DNA of 64,000 nt, taken from Istiophorus platypterus (Eukaryota; Chordata; Actinopteri; Istiophoriformes; Istiophoridae). The notes beneath the pieces are model-generated. The model had not been told where the DNA came from. It saw only the letters and a list, made by a program, of their open reading frames with translations, and ran no database searches. The DNA lies in assembly GCA_016859345.1 (NCBI GenBank), contig CM029121.1, positions 6,947,911 through 7,011,910 of the forward strand, written 5' to 3'. The position numbers and the translations under genes were made by a program. Below, in pieces: positions 1-13,500 of this stretch (position 1 is its first letter; each line of letters begins with the position of its first letter).

Positions 1-2514
1 ACATATTGATCTTGATGGTTAGAGAGAAAGAAGAATAACAAACTACATCACTGATGATTATAGCTGCATGGACAAAAGTGTAGCCAAACGCATATGAGCA
101 GAAGTGTAGAGAATGGATTAAACAGTATCATTATTTGTTCTAAGCTGCAGTTTTTAGCATGTCCGGCTGGCTAAACTCTGACTGCATTACTTCTAAAACC
201 AAGTAGCGCACTATTAAGTAGATACATTAGTTTGTGGAGTAAAAGGTTGAAGCCCAGTTCACAACTAACAAATCCACTTTGTAGAAGATATTCCTGGATG
301 CCAGTAGTGATTAGTTTCCTGTTAAAGGCTCTGTTTCACTTTTAGGGCTATGGGGAGCTTTACACTCCAGCAACCCTTGCCTATACTACTTACAACTGAT
401 GAGGATACTTCCTTTTTTTTTTTCTTACTAAGGGGCCTGTTTAGTTTAGCCTTAACCTTATGATTTTATGTATGTAGCAATTTAATTACAGAATTCTGTT
501 TAAAAGCTAGAAAAAAAAAATAAGTTACTGGAGAAGTTCAAGTCTTTCAACCTAACCATGGAGCTAACATTAATTTAAAAAATCATCATTTCAGCCATCA
601 AAAGCAGCTGTGCCAGTAAGGAATGAGAAATCTGCTTTTCATCAATCTCTGTCTGAATAATCTGTTTCAAAATCACTGAGAATTTTGTGTGGTAAGTGTG
701 ACTCAGTTATCATTGTAAACTGCATATGTGTTATGTGAGAAAGGACAACTTGACAGGAGTAGCAACAGTAACTGGGGAACAAGGCTTAGTGAATGGTCAG
801 TTGTAGGTACTTTTATTGGAATAACTTGCAATACTACATTATAGCTCCACCAAATAAACCAAAGAACCTTGGGTAATTTTCTGATAAATTCTGTGCAAAT
901 ATTTTTAAAACACATGCATCTTCTTCTCAAAGAAAATAGGCTGGGGGCTGATGTAGCCAGTGAAAAGCAGAGTGTGGTGAGAGGGCTCACTTGAGGTGTC
1001 AGGATGTAATTTGCATTCCTTAGTCTGCGTCTTTCAAAGCAAAGCGGTTATAGATGAAAAGAACTGGATTTAAAAGGACAGAGTGATGTGAGGAAAAACG
1101 AGAGGTCTGAAGAGGAGGTGATGCAAGGAAAAAGAGAGAATGGTGTGGAGCACTGTGGAGGAAAGAAGAGTCATCCCAGAGTATCACTTTTAATGATGAT
1201 ATCTTATACAGTGACTGCATTACTGAGTAAAATAAACTAGACAATGAAATTAAAAGTAAGCGACATGAAAATGCATTGGATATTCTCCACAACACAAAGC
1301 TCACATAAAATGAGCTCTCTTGCACTACTGCAGTACTCTGGGTTAATAGATGTCTAGCCAAAATGTGAGCCATGTGCAAGAGCCCTCGGGCAAAAAAACA
1401 AGATCATACATAAAAAGGTTGAGAGATGAAGTGAATTGATTTGATGAAATAAAAAGAAAAAAAAAAACTCCCCTAAACCTAATCCACTGACCATATATCT
1501 GATGATTGTGCATGTGTTTGTGACATCAAAAAATAATGATAAGAGGCACATGGATTGTTGCGTTGTTTCCAAGCTATATTCAATATCTGTGAAATTTAAT
1601 ACCACAGTTACATAAATGAAAGGATGTCACTGAGGTTTGTTACAGGACAAAACCATTTGTATTAAAATCAATATTGAATGTAAAACAAAACAATCAAATG
1701 GAAACAACAAAGATCTTAAATTCGAATTTCATCATATTTTATAAAATATGACTGAATTAGGCCTATTAGTTTCTTTTTTTTTAAGTTTCTTTTTTTTTGG
1801 AAATACAGTATACTGTATCTGGTTATAGAAGCATTCCAATACAGACCATCCAGGAGATAAGAATGATTGCTTTCAATTGACAGTAAGAAAAATGCCCACA
1901 ACACTTAACCTGCAGTACCTGTAATTAATCTACATTTTTGGCAGTTGCTCAATTCTGTAAATTTGTAGGTGATTAAACACACAAAAGGAGAGATTAAGTG
2001 AAAGGAGGGCCTTAAGAGATATCAAGAAACAAAGTAATTTGATAGGGTGTGCCTAGGCACTGTTATGATAGCCATAGTCACGCCATGAGCTCCACAGGAA
2101 TATTGCCCTGATGGAGAATAGAAAATGGAGTTGTTGGAAGAAGGAAGATCTGGATGGATAGGAAGTGGACTGGGATTGATATTAATTCACTGGGAGGAAC
2201 CAGACAGCTGGTTCTGATTTTAAAAAAATGGGGTGGAGGTTGGCCACATCAGTCTGATGCAGAAAATACACCTGAAATCAGCAGAGAATAGAACAGTCTA
2301 AAGTGTGAAATCAACAAGATTGTTGGCTCAGAGAGGTTTGCAAAAATCAGATTGGTTAAAGTAAAATTAGTGACTACGACAATTAGCTGATTAAATTGGA
2401 AACAGGGATGTCAAAAACTCAAAATAAACAGAGTAAGCATGAAGATAGCCTTCCTGATTAAACTTAAGTTATGATTCGTTTGGATAATTTGGGTAATGAT
2501 CTTCCTCTGTTGAT

Positions 2515-2625
2515 AGAGGCACTCTCTCTCTCCCAGTCTATGGCTCCATTCTCTCTCTCCCTCTCTCTCCCTGTCTCTCTCTCTGAGGTTCTCTCTTTCT
2601 CTTCCTCCCTCTCTCAACAAAGCCG
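2515..2625 (+). repeat. CT-rich low-complexity tract
   Basis: About 110 bp dominated by CTCT, CCCTCT and CTTCCTC. The overlapping LSLSLS and RERERE frames are its translation. Confidence 0.85.
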
Positions 2626-4192
2626 GTCGAGGCAGACGGCTGGACAGCAAGGCATGACCTGAAATTCCAAAAAATACACAACACAACCCCATAAGATGAA
2701 TAGACTTCACCCAAAATATTCTGTCAGTGGTAGAATTACTAGGCAGCTGATGTACACTGGTGCAGCAGCTGCTGGAAACTCATTTATGTCCTTAAAGTAC
2801 CAGCCCTTTCTCCAAACAACCAAATGAAACATAAGGATTTTTCACCATCACCCTCAGGTTGGGCAGCTATATGGCTTTGAATTTTTAAGATTTTGATTAA
2901 GAGTCAAATCCGATTCTCTGTCCTGAGAAGGATGTTTCTGTTTTAGAGTAGCGGTTATTACACTGGTAAACAATCAAACAAAGCACCAAAGCCCTGACAG
3001 ATCTGAGGGCACTGCACCATGTGGGCCTTCAAAAACAACACACCTACTGCTGCTTCCTGAGTGAAGCCTGGATAGTTTGGAAAGTTGTGGGGCTACTGCA
3101 AACATTTCTTTAAATAACACCAAATCTATCTGACTTGAAGCTGTGATATACTTGTGTTTGCCTACCACACAATCACCAGTGCTATATTCTGGTTTTCTGT
3201 GGGTTACATAAGAAATACGATAATATTGATTAGACAATATTTCATTCTTTTGCAGCTGTTAATGGTGAGTATTATATCCTGTTATTGTTCATTTCATTTG
3301 TTTTTTTCGAGGGGTATTTAGTGTGTGGATTTGGGAACTATTGTTTGCTTTATGTCTAGTGCAACTTGTTAAAACAAACAGTGAAATATGTCCTCATTGA
3401 TAGTGAAGGAGCCACATCAACAAACAAGCAGCCGTTTCATGTTGAACAGAGTATATACATATGTGTAGTTCAGTTACAACATCCCAAGTCGCTTTGTTGA
3501 AATTTATCAACAAATATTCAGCTATGAATTCTTTTAAAATGTTTTACCAAAGCTTCCTCTTGTGCCAAAATCCTACTCTGAACCTCATTCTTAACCTGAG
3601 CTAATTTATGTCAAATGTCAAATCCAAACTTTGATATGTTAGTTGCCATTAAAAGGCCATACTTGATTAATTATTCTTTAATCAGCACAGTTTAACAGTG
3701 TGGCTTTTTATTTAGAAAAATTGTAAGGGTTTAAAGTAATTCAATTAACTGCTCATCCTTACTGCATACTGACCTGCTGCAGAGTGTTCATAGTGTAAGC
3801 CTGGAGACCAGAAAGGAATTCAATATGTATGTGTAGTCTGGGCTGCTGCTGACATGGGATGAACTATCATGAACAAAAAACAAAGAGGAATGCACTTTAA
3901 ATTCTCCATAAAAGCGGAAGTAATCAAAAATTTATGCGTAATCATTTTCTACCAACAAATTCAGTTATACCGCATTATATGATTTTGTCAAGTACTGTTC
4001 AAGCAGTATACTGTATATTCGAAAATAACATTTCCCAGAAAAATATTCAATTTGATTTTGACAGATATGTGTCTTTTTCTGTAAACTGCAGTAACCACTT
4101 AGCAATCTTTACTGTCATTTCTTGGCAGTCATTTTAACATATTATTCTTTGTACTGACTGTAAATGGTTTTTCTCCTCTCAGTAGTTTGAAA

Positions 4193-4231
4193 TGAAGCTT
4201 GAAAACGAAGCTTGAAAATGAAGCTTGAAAA
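4193..4231 (+). repeat. Three copies of a 13-bp direct repeat
   Basis: TGAAGCTTGAAAA, CGAAGCTTGAAAA and TGAAGCTTGAAAA follow one another without gaps; one base differs in the middle copy. Each contains AAGCTT. It is a short minisatellite in otherwise unremarkable DNA. Confidence 0.9.
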
Positions 4232-5281
4232 TTCAGTGGAATGAGAAACAGACCACATTTGCCAGTAAAGCTGACTGTCTATATGCTAAGGAATAAACAT
4301 TAGGAGAGACTGAAAAGTAAGGGAACATAATGTAGAAAAAAAGAGCATGTGATTAGAGGGTCACATCCTGATTTACCTCCTGTGCGATATTAACAAACTA
4401 GCTTTTTGCCCAAAAATAAAACAGAAGATCATCATTATCTCCAGCTTAGAGAGAAATGATGAACCTTGACCAACAAAGCACAGCATTCAGCACTTTGTCC
4501 TCCAGGTAATAGCTGGTGGGGGGGGGGGGGGTCGGAAATTAACAAAAAACACTCCCAGGATATGTGATGATGGAAGAGCTCCATTCCTCCAAAGGACAGG
4601 ACCAATCTTAATAAAAAGACTTTGTACTGACAGTATTAGCGTAATGTATCTGTGTTTTCATGCATCATTAGAAAAAAGTAAATGAAAATAGTTAATAAGA
4701 CACTTATTCAAGAGGTTTGGAGTTTGTTTATATTTTGACTTAATACAAGGACTTGATTGTTCTCATATTGCACCTGTCCAGCCTCAGGTCATTGCAGAGT
4801 CCTGCAAGACTACAGTAGTTTTGGATGCACAGATACTCTTAGACTGTGAATTCATAAGGCTCTTGTTTGACGGTATTTTTCAGTGTGGGTCAGATTCTCA
4901 TAAATGTGGCTGTTCCACTTATGGGTTATAATTTCTGCAACTGCTTGCTGCAGCTTACCTCAGTGTATGTGGTTTTGCTGGAATTGCATTTCCTTAGAGT
5001 GAGTACAATTTTTGCATAATGCATAGTCAGAACAGCCACTGTTATGAGAATAGGACCAAGGTTGAAAAATGCAAGATTTCCCTTTTATTGTCAAGAAGTA
5101 AAAAAAAAAAAACAAGGACTTTGAAGGAATCTTTATTTGAGAGAAGGATAGAAAAAAACATCAAGTGTGTGTAGAGATGAAATATAAGCTATGCTATACC
5201 TGTGTACATGTACACAAAAGGAAAACTGAGACCACTGACCAAAATAGAATTTATTCCTCACACTTTGAACATGCAGTCATA

Positions 5282-5415
5282 AGAAAAGCCATCTGGGTGG
5301 ATAATAAGACCAATGGTGGTGTAAATAGAGAGGAGTAGGGTACCAAGCAAACATCCTTGTGGCACCACAATGAAATGAAAGTGACGCTGCGACAGTTCTC
5401 CTTGCCATGCCACTT
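5282..5415 (-). mobile_element. LINE (non-LTR) reverse-transcriptase fragment, dead
   Basis: Read on the minus strand, about 44 codons give VVPQGCLLGTLLLSIYTT followed by IGLIIHPDGFSYDC, then a stop. This matches the VPQGSVLGPLLFSIYT block of L2-like and Rex-like LINE reverse transcriptases, where a Y-A-D-D box normally follows within a few residues. Here the frame ends before that box and no flanking domains are readable, so it is a short old relic. The family within the LINEs is not resolved. Confidence 0.7.
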
Positions 5416-6990
5416 TGAATGATTGCTCCTGTTTATGCCCTTAGTGATAGTGCAGGAGCAATAGCTGATGGTGATTATTTGAATTTATGCTGAGGAATTT
5501 CCACTGACCTCAGTGACCTGCTGCTACCTAGTTGCCCTATGTGAAGCCCTTAAGATCATTAAAGTATAAAGAAATAAACCTTTTTTCCTGTTTTTTTGGT
5601 TAACGGTATTTGTTGCTTAAGAAAGCTTGTGAGGCTTCAAATTAAAATTGGGACCAATAAATACTTACAAGTACCTTTAGTTGCTTTAACCATAATATGC
5701 TATGATAATATTGGTCTCTATTTCAGTTGGTGTACAGAGTTTATAAAAATGAGGAGTTTGTGTGATTTTTCATTAATTCTAACCGTTGCAATGAGCATGT
5801 GTTTTCAAGGCTCAGTCCTATCATATTATTAGTGAATATGAAAGATATTTTGACAGCCACCATTAATCAACATTTCAGTTATAGTCACCATTTGATAATG
5901 ACTACATGGTTGTCAGTGATTCATACTGCAAGCTCTTTTTAAAGGCACTCAGTGACTGTTTAAAACTCTACATAGTAAAATTTATTGTACACTGGAACAA
6001 TAAATCTATAAATTTAAGGGTTCTGCCCTTTAAGATCTTTTGTAACCAAATATAAAACATCACTGATTCCATATTCCAGTCTTGTTTGACGGCAATAACT
6101 CTGTTTCACTAGCAGCCAGCTTGGATTCTCACAACATGAGCATGACTATAAAAAGATATTTTGCATGAAAAATGCAGAAGAGTTTCAAACCTGATGCCCC
6201 AGTCACATCATCATTGCCACCACTAACACTAAGCCTGACTAACATTAGAAGCGCATATCTTTCACTTGTGTTCCCAGGAGTTCATCTGCACAGCTGAAAA
6301 AAGGGACTCGGCTGTCAGAAGGATTGTTGAGGTGTCACTGAGGCCAGTTTTGCTGAAAAAAGATAAAACTGAATAAAGGACTGCCAAACCAGTCACACAT
6401 TCACTTAAAACTACAAATGTTTTAGGAAAAGCAGAACAAAACGTATTTTATTTGGTCCCAGATCAACTTGGATTTCATACTTATGATCTTCATATATACT
6501 TTATCACCATCTATTTTTCAATTAAACCCTTTTCTGCATTTGATGTATGTTTTAAACAGTGAACAACGTGAAAGATTCACAATTGATCCTCTCAGTTACA
6601 TTGTTCATCTCCTTAAATCTCTTCTTGCCTCCTTCTCTCATCTGATTCTCCTCCTTTACTTTTACTAATCACTAAAGGTGCAGGACTGTCTAGGGAAGAT
6701 TCTCTTCGGTGATTGTTTGTATCTCTTTGTATTCCATTCAGTTCTCCCTGCTTTTTTAAGTGGTTATATATGCAGGGATGTTTCTTCTCTTTCTTTATTT
6801 TTTTTCATGTGTGCAGAACCTTGTCCCTCCTCCATGTATTAAGGCGGTGGTGCTTGCAGCTGAAGTGCCTCAGCTTGGTGCTGCTGGTAGTTATAAATAA
6901 AAGACATCTTGTTCTGTTGTAGTCTGCTCCTGCATCTGCCTGCAGCTACTGCTCAAGCGATCTCTGAGGACCCCTGGCTGGTATTTGGGG

Positions 6991-7009
6991 AGAAGGAGAA
7001 AGAAAGAAA

Positions 7010-7075
<66 letters not shown>

Positions 7076-7091
7076 AAAGAAAGAAAGAAAG
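6991..7091 (+). repeat. (GAAA)n microsatellite
   Basis: About 100 bp of GAAA/AAAG with a few interruptions. The long open frames here (KERK on one strand, SFFL on the other) are simply the translated repeat. Confidence 0.95.
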
Positions 7092-7398
7092 AGCATGCAT
7101 GACATGACAATTGAAAGTACTTATTTACATTCACCTCAGTGTGCAGGAAAATGTCTGAATGTGAGGATTCTGAATGTATGTGTGGGAATTCATGAGTTTG
7201 ACAGAGAATGTGTGTGCAATGGTCCGACATGATGCATGTTTGTGTGTCTGTTTTTGTGTATGTGTATCTGGTGCAGAGGTTTTGCAGGGAGGGGTTAAAC
7301 TCCAGAGTGGTGCTCCATGGAGCGCGATGAGAGGAGAGGTACTCAGGGACAACACAAGCCATTCCAAATAGCACTCAGTCTGAATAATGCAGCAGTAT

Positions 7399-7439
7399 GG
7401 AGGAGGGAGGAAGTGAGGGAGGGGGAGAGGAGGGAGAGG
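7399..7439 (+). repeat. Purine-only G-rich tract
   Basis: The tract is nearly all purine with repeated GGG and GGGGG runs. It forms part of a wider purine-rich zone to about 7740. No coding signal is present. Confidence 0.6.
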
Positions 7440-8299
7440 TGAAGGGATGAAGAAGAGTGAGAATTACAGTAGAAGGTGTAAGAGAGATTGTGTAGTGAGT
7501 GAGGAAAAAAGGATTATAGAATGAACTGAGCACAGTGAAAGGTGGAGGAGATATAGTCAGAGAGGAAATAAGGTGCTGGGTAAAGGAAGAGAGAGAGACT
7601 GAGGAAAGGTGTTCAAATTGTGAGGACGTCTGTTTCACAATGATACGGGAGAAGAGGTGGAGAATAATAGAGAAGTGCAAGAAGAGATTGGTAGTGAGGA
7701 CAGAAGAAGAAAAATGGCACAGATAAGGGAGCAAAGATGGATTTGAGGGCTAGAAGAATAACTCTAATATTTATAGAGTATAAAACATACTCAAACTATA
7801 CTGAAAGTCACAATCTGTAACATAGTCCTTGAGGTAGGTTGGGAAAACCCAAACTCAAGCTGGCCTCAGGGTGAGCAGGGAGGTCAGTCTGTCCGCCTGG
7901 CTGTACAGCTGTGGGCTGCTGCTGTGCAACAGGGAGCTCCAAGTCTGCAGTCATGGAGTCCCGGTTCTCCCTGAAATCAGGGTGTGTGGTGGGGGTGGTG
8001 CTACCCTTCTTCTCCAAGCCGGTCGGTGACCTGCAGTGTTGCAAACCAAAAGTAGAGCAGTTTGCAGTTTCTGTGCCGTTGGTAGACCCGACCCAGTCTA
8101 GCACTGTGAAGTGGGATAGATGCACCGTCTGTCTCCTGTCAAACCATTGTTTCATCTGACTCTGGTGGTCAGCAACCCTCCCTGCTGCTCCGTGGGGCTG
8201 ACAGTGCTGGTGCTAAAGCTGGTGCACGTGCAGCGACTACCTCTGGCTGCAGCTGAGCAAAAGAAAGCTGTGGCTCGTGGACCGTCGTGAGGTGGGCCA

Positions 8300-8960
8300 A
8301 GAACCTACCTGTAGTTGAGTATACTGGGGCAGGAAGTGCAGGTCATAGCCTGTAATCCCCAGGAAAGAAGAAACTGCTGGATCGAACTGGTGGGTTCAGG
8401 CAAAGATTGCACAGCTTGCACACTACACATTGCACATTGCACATTGCAGTGGAGTGGGCTGAGACTGTCAGTAGCTAGAGAAAACCAACAAAATCTACGG
8501 TGGGTGTTTTGAAGATGCACTTGTCTCCATTCAGTGTGTGATTGCGGTTGGCGAGGGCATCAAGCATCCTAGTCAGGTACTTGTGATGAAGCTGTTGTTG
8601 GGTGCACCACTACGTCATACAGACAGATGACCAAACCTCAAAATCAGGCACACGTCATTTTTTGACAGCAGCTGAATGGCTTACGGGTTTAGCAAAAAAC
8701 CACAGCACGTGTCACAAAGACTGTGAGGTTACAGCTGCTCAGGTGCAGTGGATCCTGTAGATAACCCTTCTTCTTACACATGACTAGGCCGGCGATCCAC
8801 GGCGATGGGTCCATGCACCCAATTATGGCCACATTCGGCAACTTCTTCTGTTCAGTAGTCACATCATCACGCAGGATGAGGGGCTGGTTTTAACTGTTCA
8901 TGTATGATATTCCCAAATCCTGAAGGCCCAAAAAGCAGTCTTTAGACAACAGAGCTGAAA
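8300..8960 (-). mobile_element. Degenerate Ty3/Gypsy-like pol fragment
   Basis: On the minus strand two separated blocks resemble LTR-retrotransposon reverse transcriptase. The upstream block (about 8855-8765) reads IIGCMDPSPWIAGLVMCKKK, like the GVIEPV..PWVSPLVVVKKK motif. The downstream block (about 8590-8465) reads YLTRMLDALANRN...LNGDKCIF, like the HL..V...L...G..LN..KCEF motif, and ends in a stop. Just before it, where a Y-x-D-D box should be, only Y-D-V-V is readable. Frameshifts and stops separate the blocks, so no enzyme can be made. The stretch at 7810-8300 may be further 3' sequence of the same element. LTRs were not found. Confidence 0.6.
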
Positions 8961-9674
8961 CCATCATCCAAACCACACATAATGTCTTTTCTGCACTGCA
9001 AAGTTTAGCTCCTATGAACTAGTTCAATGCAAAATTTTTAGGTGCTAGAAAAAAACAAAGGTTTGGATGAGTGAGTCATCCAATGAGGGGGACATAAAAA
9101 GCATCATTTTAGGTCTATTAATAGGCTGCTAAAAGTAGTAAACATCATCAGCAGCAAGAATGATAACTAACTCCATGAAAGGGAACTTCACAGGCACTTA
9201 GTACTGGCAAGAGCTACAACAAATGGATTATAAACATTAGAAACAAGACTCATGACAACCTGAAGTTCAAATTCAGAAAATTCACTGATTTGTTCTTACA
9301 TTCACAAAGAAAATTAAAAGAAGAGAAAATACAATTTTTCTTCAGCTATTTCATGTATATCCTTGCTGTGGGAAACAGCTGCTTGTCTTGCCACATACCT
9401 GACTTCAACTCTGATGTGCCAGTAATCAGAGAAACCAACTTTTTTATCTGACATCATATATTAGACAGTGATTCAAATACTAACGCGCTCAGGTTGCTGG
9501 CAAGTTAAAAGGCAGGAAATCCAATTTGGAGGATTCCCAAATGGAATATCTGCTACATCAGAGGCGTAACTGGAGAGGAGTGCAGCTCAACTACTGTGGA
9601 ACAAGGAGAAGACAAGTAAAAGAGACACAAAAGTTGAGAAGAGAAACAATGATATTTATAGCAGCTATGCTTCC

Positions 9675-9713
9675 TGTGTGTGTGTGTTAGTGTGTGTGTG
9701 TGTGTGTGTGTGT
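9675..9713 (+). repeat. (TG)n microsatellite
   Basis: About 39 bp of TG with one TTAG interruption, intergenic. Confidence 0.9.
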
Positions 9714-10483
9714 ATCACGGATTTGTTGGATCACACAGTATAGTCAATTTTTTTTGAAATTATCAGATATACTATGAAATTATTGAGAATGCCACCCAAT
9801 GGTACTGAGGCACACAAAGATTTGCAAACAACTGTTAATAACAGCTATGCTATCAACGCTGAAACGCTGATCAGATTCAATATGGATTGCATTTGCCATA
9901 TGCAATATCACGTGGACATGTAAGTATTGCTTTAAGACAGACATTAAAAAATGTAAACCTATCCTTTAAAAACAAACTGATTAAGTGTGCGTTGGTATGT
10001 TAATGGTGTGACACAACTGCAGCTTCTCCTTTCTGACCCGAATGTTTTGGACGTTGCAGTTCCTTACGTCAGAATGTGATCAACCGGGGGTGTAACCTTT
10101 TATCTGTCTGCTGGTGTTGTGCTGCCTGGGGTTTTCTTCAAATATGACTGGCTGATGTCTGATTGAAATATAGCTGTTGTCAGTGAAATGAGGAGTTTGC
10201 TCACTTCATGTTTTTTCACCACACAGATGTTATTGTAAGGGTTTGGGGAGAATATCGAGTCACTCCAGTTCAAACGGCTGAAACGGGAAGTCACTGATCA
10301 GCTGAATATAAGTTATGTGACTGTTCAGACTCCAGCTGTCTGGTTTTTGGCCATTGCAGATGGTCAGCAAGGATACCTCACCACATGGATACCTCATGAA
10401 TACATTTTGGAATGCTTCTTCTGTTTCTCCCTGTCTCTCCCTCGCACATACAAATTTGATGAAGCCCTGCTCACGTTGACTTA

Positions 10484-10484
10484 A

Positions 10485-10533
<49 letters not shown>

Positions 10534-10551
10534 GAGAGAGAGAGAGAGAGA
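10484..10551 (+). repeat. (CA)n(GA)n compound microsatellite
   Basis: About 48 bp of CA followed by GGGA and (GA)9, intergenic. Confidence 0.9.
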
Positions 10552-13500
10552 CAACTCAACAAACTCACACGTTGCAGTACACTGAATGAGAGAAGGAAGC
10601 AATAGGAAATACAGTGAAAACAATAGATCCTTCCTGTAAGTCCAAAGAAGACCAAAGTAGGCGTTTGCCTTTTGGTTGGTAGCTCTTGATTCAGCCAACT
10701 GGAATCACAACTATTGCTGGTAGATTTTGTAAGCTATAGCTTGCTAGCTAAATATCTCAGTTGGTTTGAAATTCCAATAAGCAAAAAAGATATAGTGTTA
10801 CTTTAAGATTTTGTATGTTGGTTAGTCACTTCTGGGTATTATATAGCATAACCTGAAGCCCCACATGATTATATTGTTAGCTAATGATATGGTAGCACAT
10901 AGCTACTACTGTAGGTACCTAGTTACCTGGGCATGCAGATATTAGCAGCTTACAGCACCAAACACATTTTTAATCAACTCCTTTTTTGTATTTTTGATTT
11001 TGCAAAGGGGATAAAAAAGATAGACTTAATTCTTGATGTTTCAAGTATTACTCTTAATACTTCATGCACACTGTTTGAGCATGTGGAGAAATCCAACGTT
11101 TTACAGTTGCTAAGCTGGACAGGTACTGTTTTGGGGAGGGGGTTCACCTAATGGTCAAGTGCATGCACAAGGATGCACAGATTCAAAATTCAAGCACCAA
11201 TTCAAAGAGAGTAATCAAAATGTCCTTTAGTCTGCCTTCTTTCACTTTTATTTGTTTTAACAACTTAAATATTTCATACACAGGTGGAATACATGTTCAG
11301 TTTCTTTGACTCTGTGTAACAGTACACTTTAGTCTTTGCAAAAAACCATTTAAAACAATTCACATTTTCAGCAGGTTGTGGCCCACTTTCAAAAGCATCT
11401 AAGCACTAAGATCATCTCTGTGTGTCCACTGACAGCAGGTGTACTTTGTGGGAGCAGGAAAGGGTTTCACTTTGTTCAAATACTGTATGTTATATACTGA
11501 TGTAGGCTAGTGTTGTCCTTTCGTAGTGCAGAGGTGCTTTTGGGATGCCAGGCTTTGTTACAGCAGAGATCTTTTCACTCAGTGAACAAAAATACTTCCT
11601 TATCTATTTGCAATCCTGACAAGCATAAATGTCTTTTGAACACACATCCGTTTATTTCCAGTGCAAGTGATTAAAATGGAAAACAGAATAAATTAATAAT
11701 ACAACAGCAACTGAATGTGTGTATTTATCACTCCTTGAAAAAATCATTAACACTCATATTATCATGAGGAACAAGAATAAATGCTATGTCTAAAATGAAC
11801 TTTATACTTTCAAATATCATACAACTGTGATTTTTAGTGCAATTTCACTTCTTATACACCACAGATTACTTCTTCTCCCTTCTCCCCAAAGTATGCACAC
11901 AGAAGGAGGGTCTGCCACAAAAGTGTTAATCTGCAGGGGGCAGTTTGCATTAGCTTTTTAAATGTCAAATTCAATAAAATGTTTAGGTAAATCTACACAG
12001 AGGAACATATTTATTCTTCAAGCTACTCTTTCCTAGTTTATTGTACTATTTTTCCTCTCTTAGTACAATTGTAATCAGGTCTAAAGGATTTCTTTACTTT
12101 TAAAGAATCACACTGGGCCCAATCAAGATACAAAGTTAGAGCATTATTAATTTGCCAGATATTATTAAGAGCGTTATATTAGTTGCAGTTATATTGTAAT
12201 AAGTAGCTGTAGTACACAGCATATTCAAAAGTCTATCATATAGAAAATACAATGCTTAGCCCTTTTCCAAAAGCTAATGCAAATCTTTTATAGCCCTGCT
12301 AGCAGCAGCGTGTAGCCCAGATGATGGAGTTGCTGGTCAGCTGGTCAGTCTTTTGGTTTCATACAGGGAACAAAATGTACAGCTATTCATGCATTCTGGA
12401 TTTATAGTTCTGCATTAAGGGATGATGGTGGACCTACAAATTTACGCACATAGCTGCAGTAGCCTGGTTGTAGACTCACCCAGGGTTATGTTGTAGCTGA
12501 CATGCGCCTCTCCAGAAATTAAACTAGAGTTTGCGGCTTTTGTTTGACTCATTGTGAAGACCTAGCAGGGCTGTTAGTCTCACAAGCTAACATTATCCTT
12601 CTGCAGTGCATCTTACTATACTGTGTTCCAGTCCACCACTCACAGTTGTTGTTTCCTACATTCCTATGGTCATCCATGTATTGCAATTTTGTGAGTTGTC
12701 ACAGTTCTGTACAGTATTGCACAATACAACTCATCTCCAGGAAGTTTCCCGGTAATATATTTAGCACTAAGTTAATCTTTAAACTGTTGCCTGCAACCAG
12801 TGCTTAAGGGACTATTATTTTACATTAAAGTAAGTTATGAAATCAGTTAGAATTCATAATGATTTTTAGTAATTAATATGCATTTCTTCAAGCAGGTATT
12901 CATGGTTTTATAACAGATTAAATTCTCAAGTAATCACCCCACCATACATTTAATGAAACATACTCAATCATAATGAAATCTTTTTTAAAGACTGGCTCCT
13001 GGACAGTTGAGTTTTGTTTTGCTTCTACAAAGTATGAAAACCAGAATCCCATTGTCTTGACTGTATCAGAGTTTCAATGTTCTATGCACACTCATGAAAG
13101 TTCTTAAGTCTTGACTCAGCGTGAGGTCTTTGTTTCCAGATGGCTACTGTAGTAACATTCAGAGACCTCACAATGAAAGACTACATTTCATTTTTGAGTT
13201 TTGTAAAAAGCTCTGCCACTGAGGCCGGTATCTCTTTTAGACAAGCATGTGTAGAGCAACAGAGTGTTGTTCGTCTAAAAACAGAAAAGAATTGACCTGT
13301 TGTCAGAACCATATAAAACTAGTGATACGGATTGTGCAAAAATGCAGTGGTGTCTATGCTTTTGTCAAATGAGAAGTCTTTTTGATATTTACTTGAAACT
13401 TCACATTTAAATGGACAGAAGAGAAGTAACTCTAAGTCTCTGGCTACATGTCAGGCCTGTGCAAAGATACATTAGATGGGTCTCTAAGTGTGTAAAGCCT

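Larger units (their letters stand above)
1..5281. other. No gene seen
   Basis: AT-rich DNA with stops in all frames. Apart from a CT-rich tract (2515-2625), a 13-bp triple repeat (4193) and a G run (4518-4531), I found no splice-flanked exon, RNA gene or recognisable element. Frames such as the one at 2974-3237 start at TTG and lack support. Confidence 0.6.
5416..8299. other. No gene seen; simple repeats and a possible retroelement tail
   Basis: Holds the (GAAA)n tract and a purine-rich zone (7380-7740). The stretch 7810-8300 may be the decayed 3' part of the Gypsy relic. No exon is convincing. Confidence 0.5.

Noticed and set aside
2974..3237. 87-codon minus-strand frame
   Set aside because: It begins at TTG, shows no family resemblance and is not flanked by splice sites or a promoter; chance frame.
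6891..7374. Long frames rich in Lys/Glu/Arg or Ser/Phe/Leu
   Set aside because: They are translations of the (GAAA)n tract.
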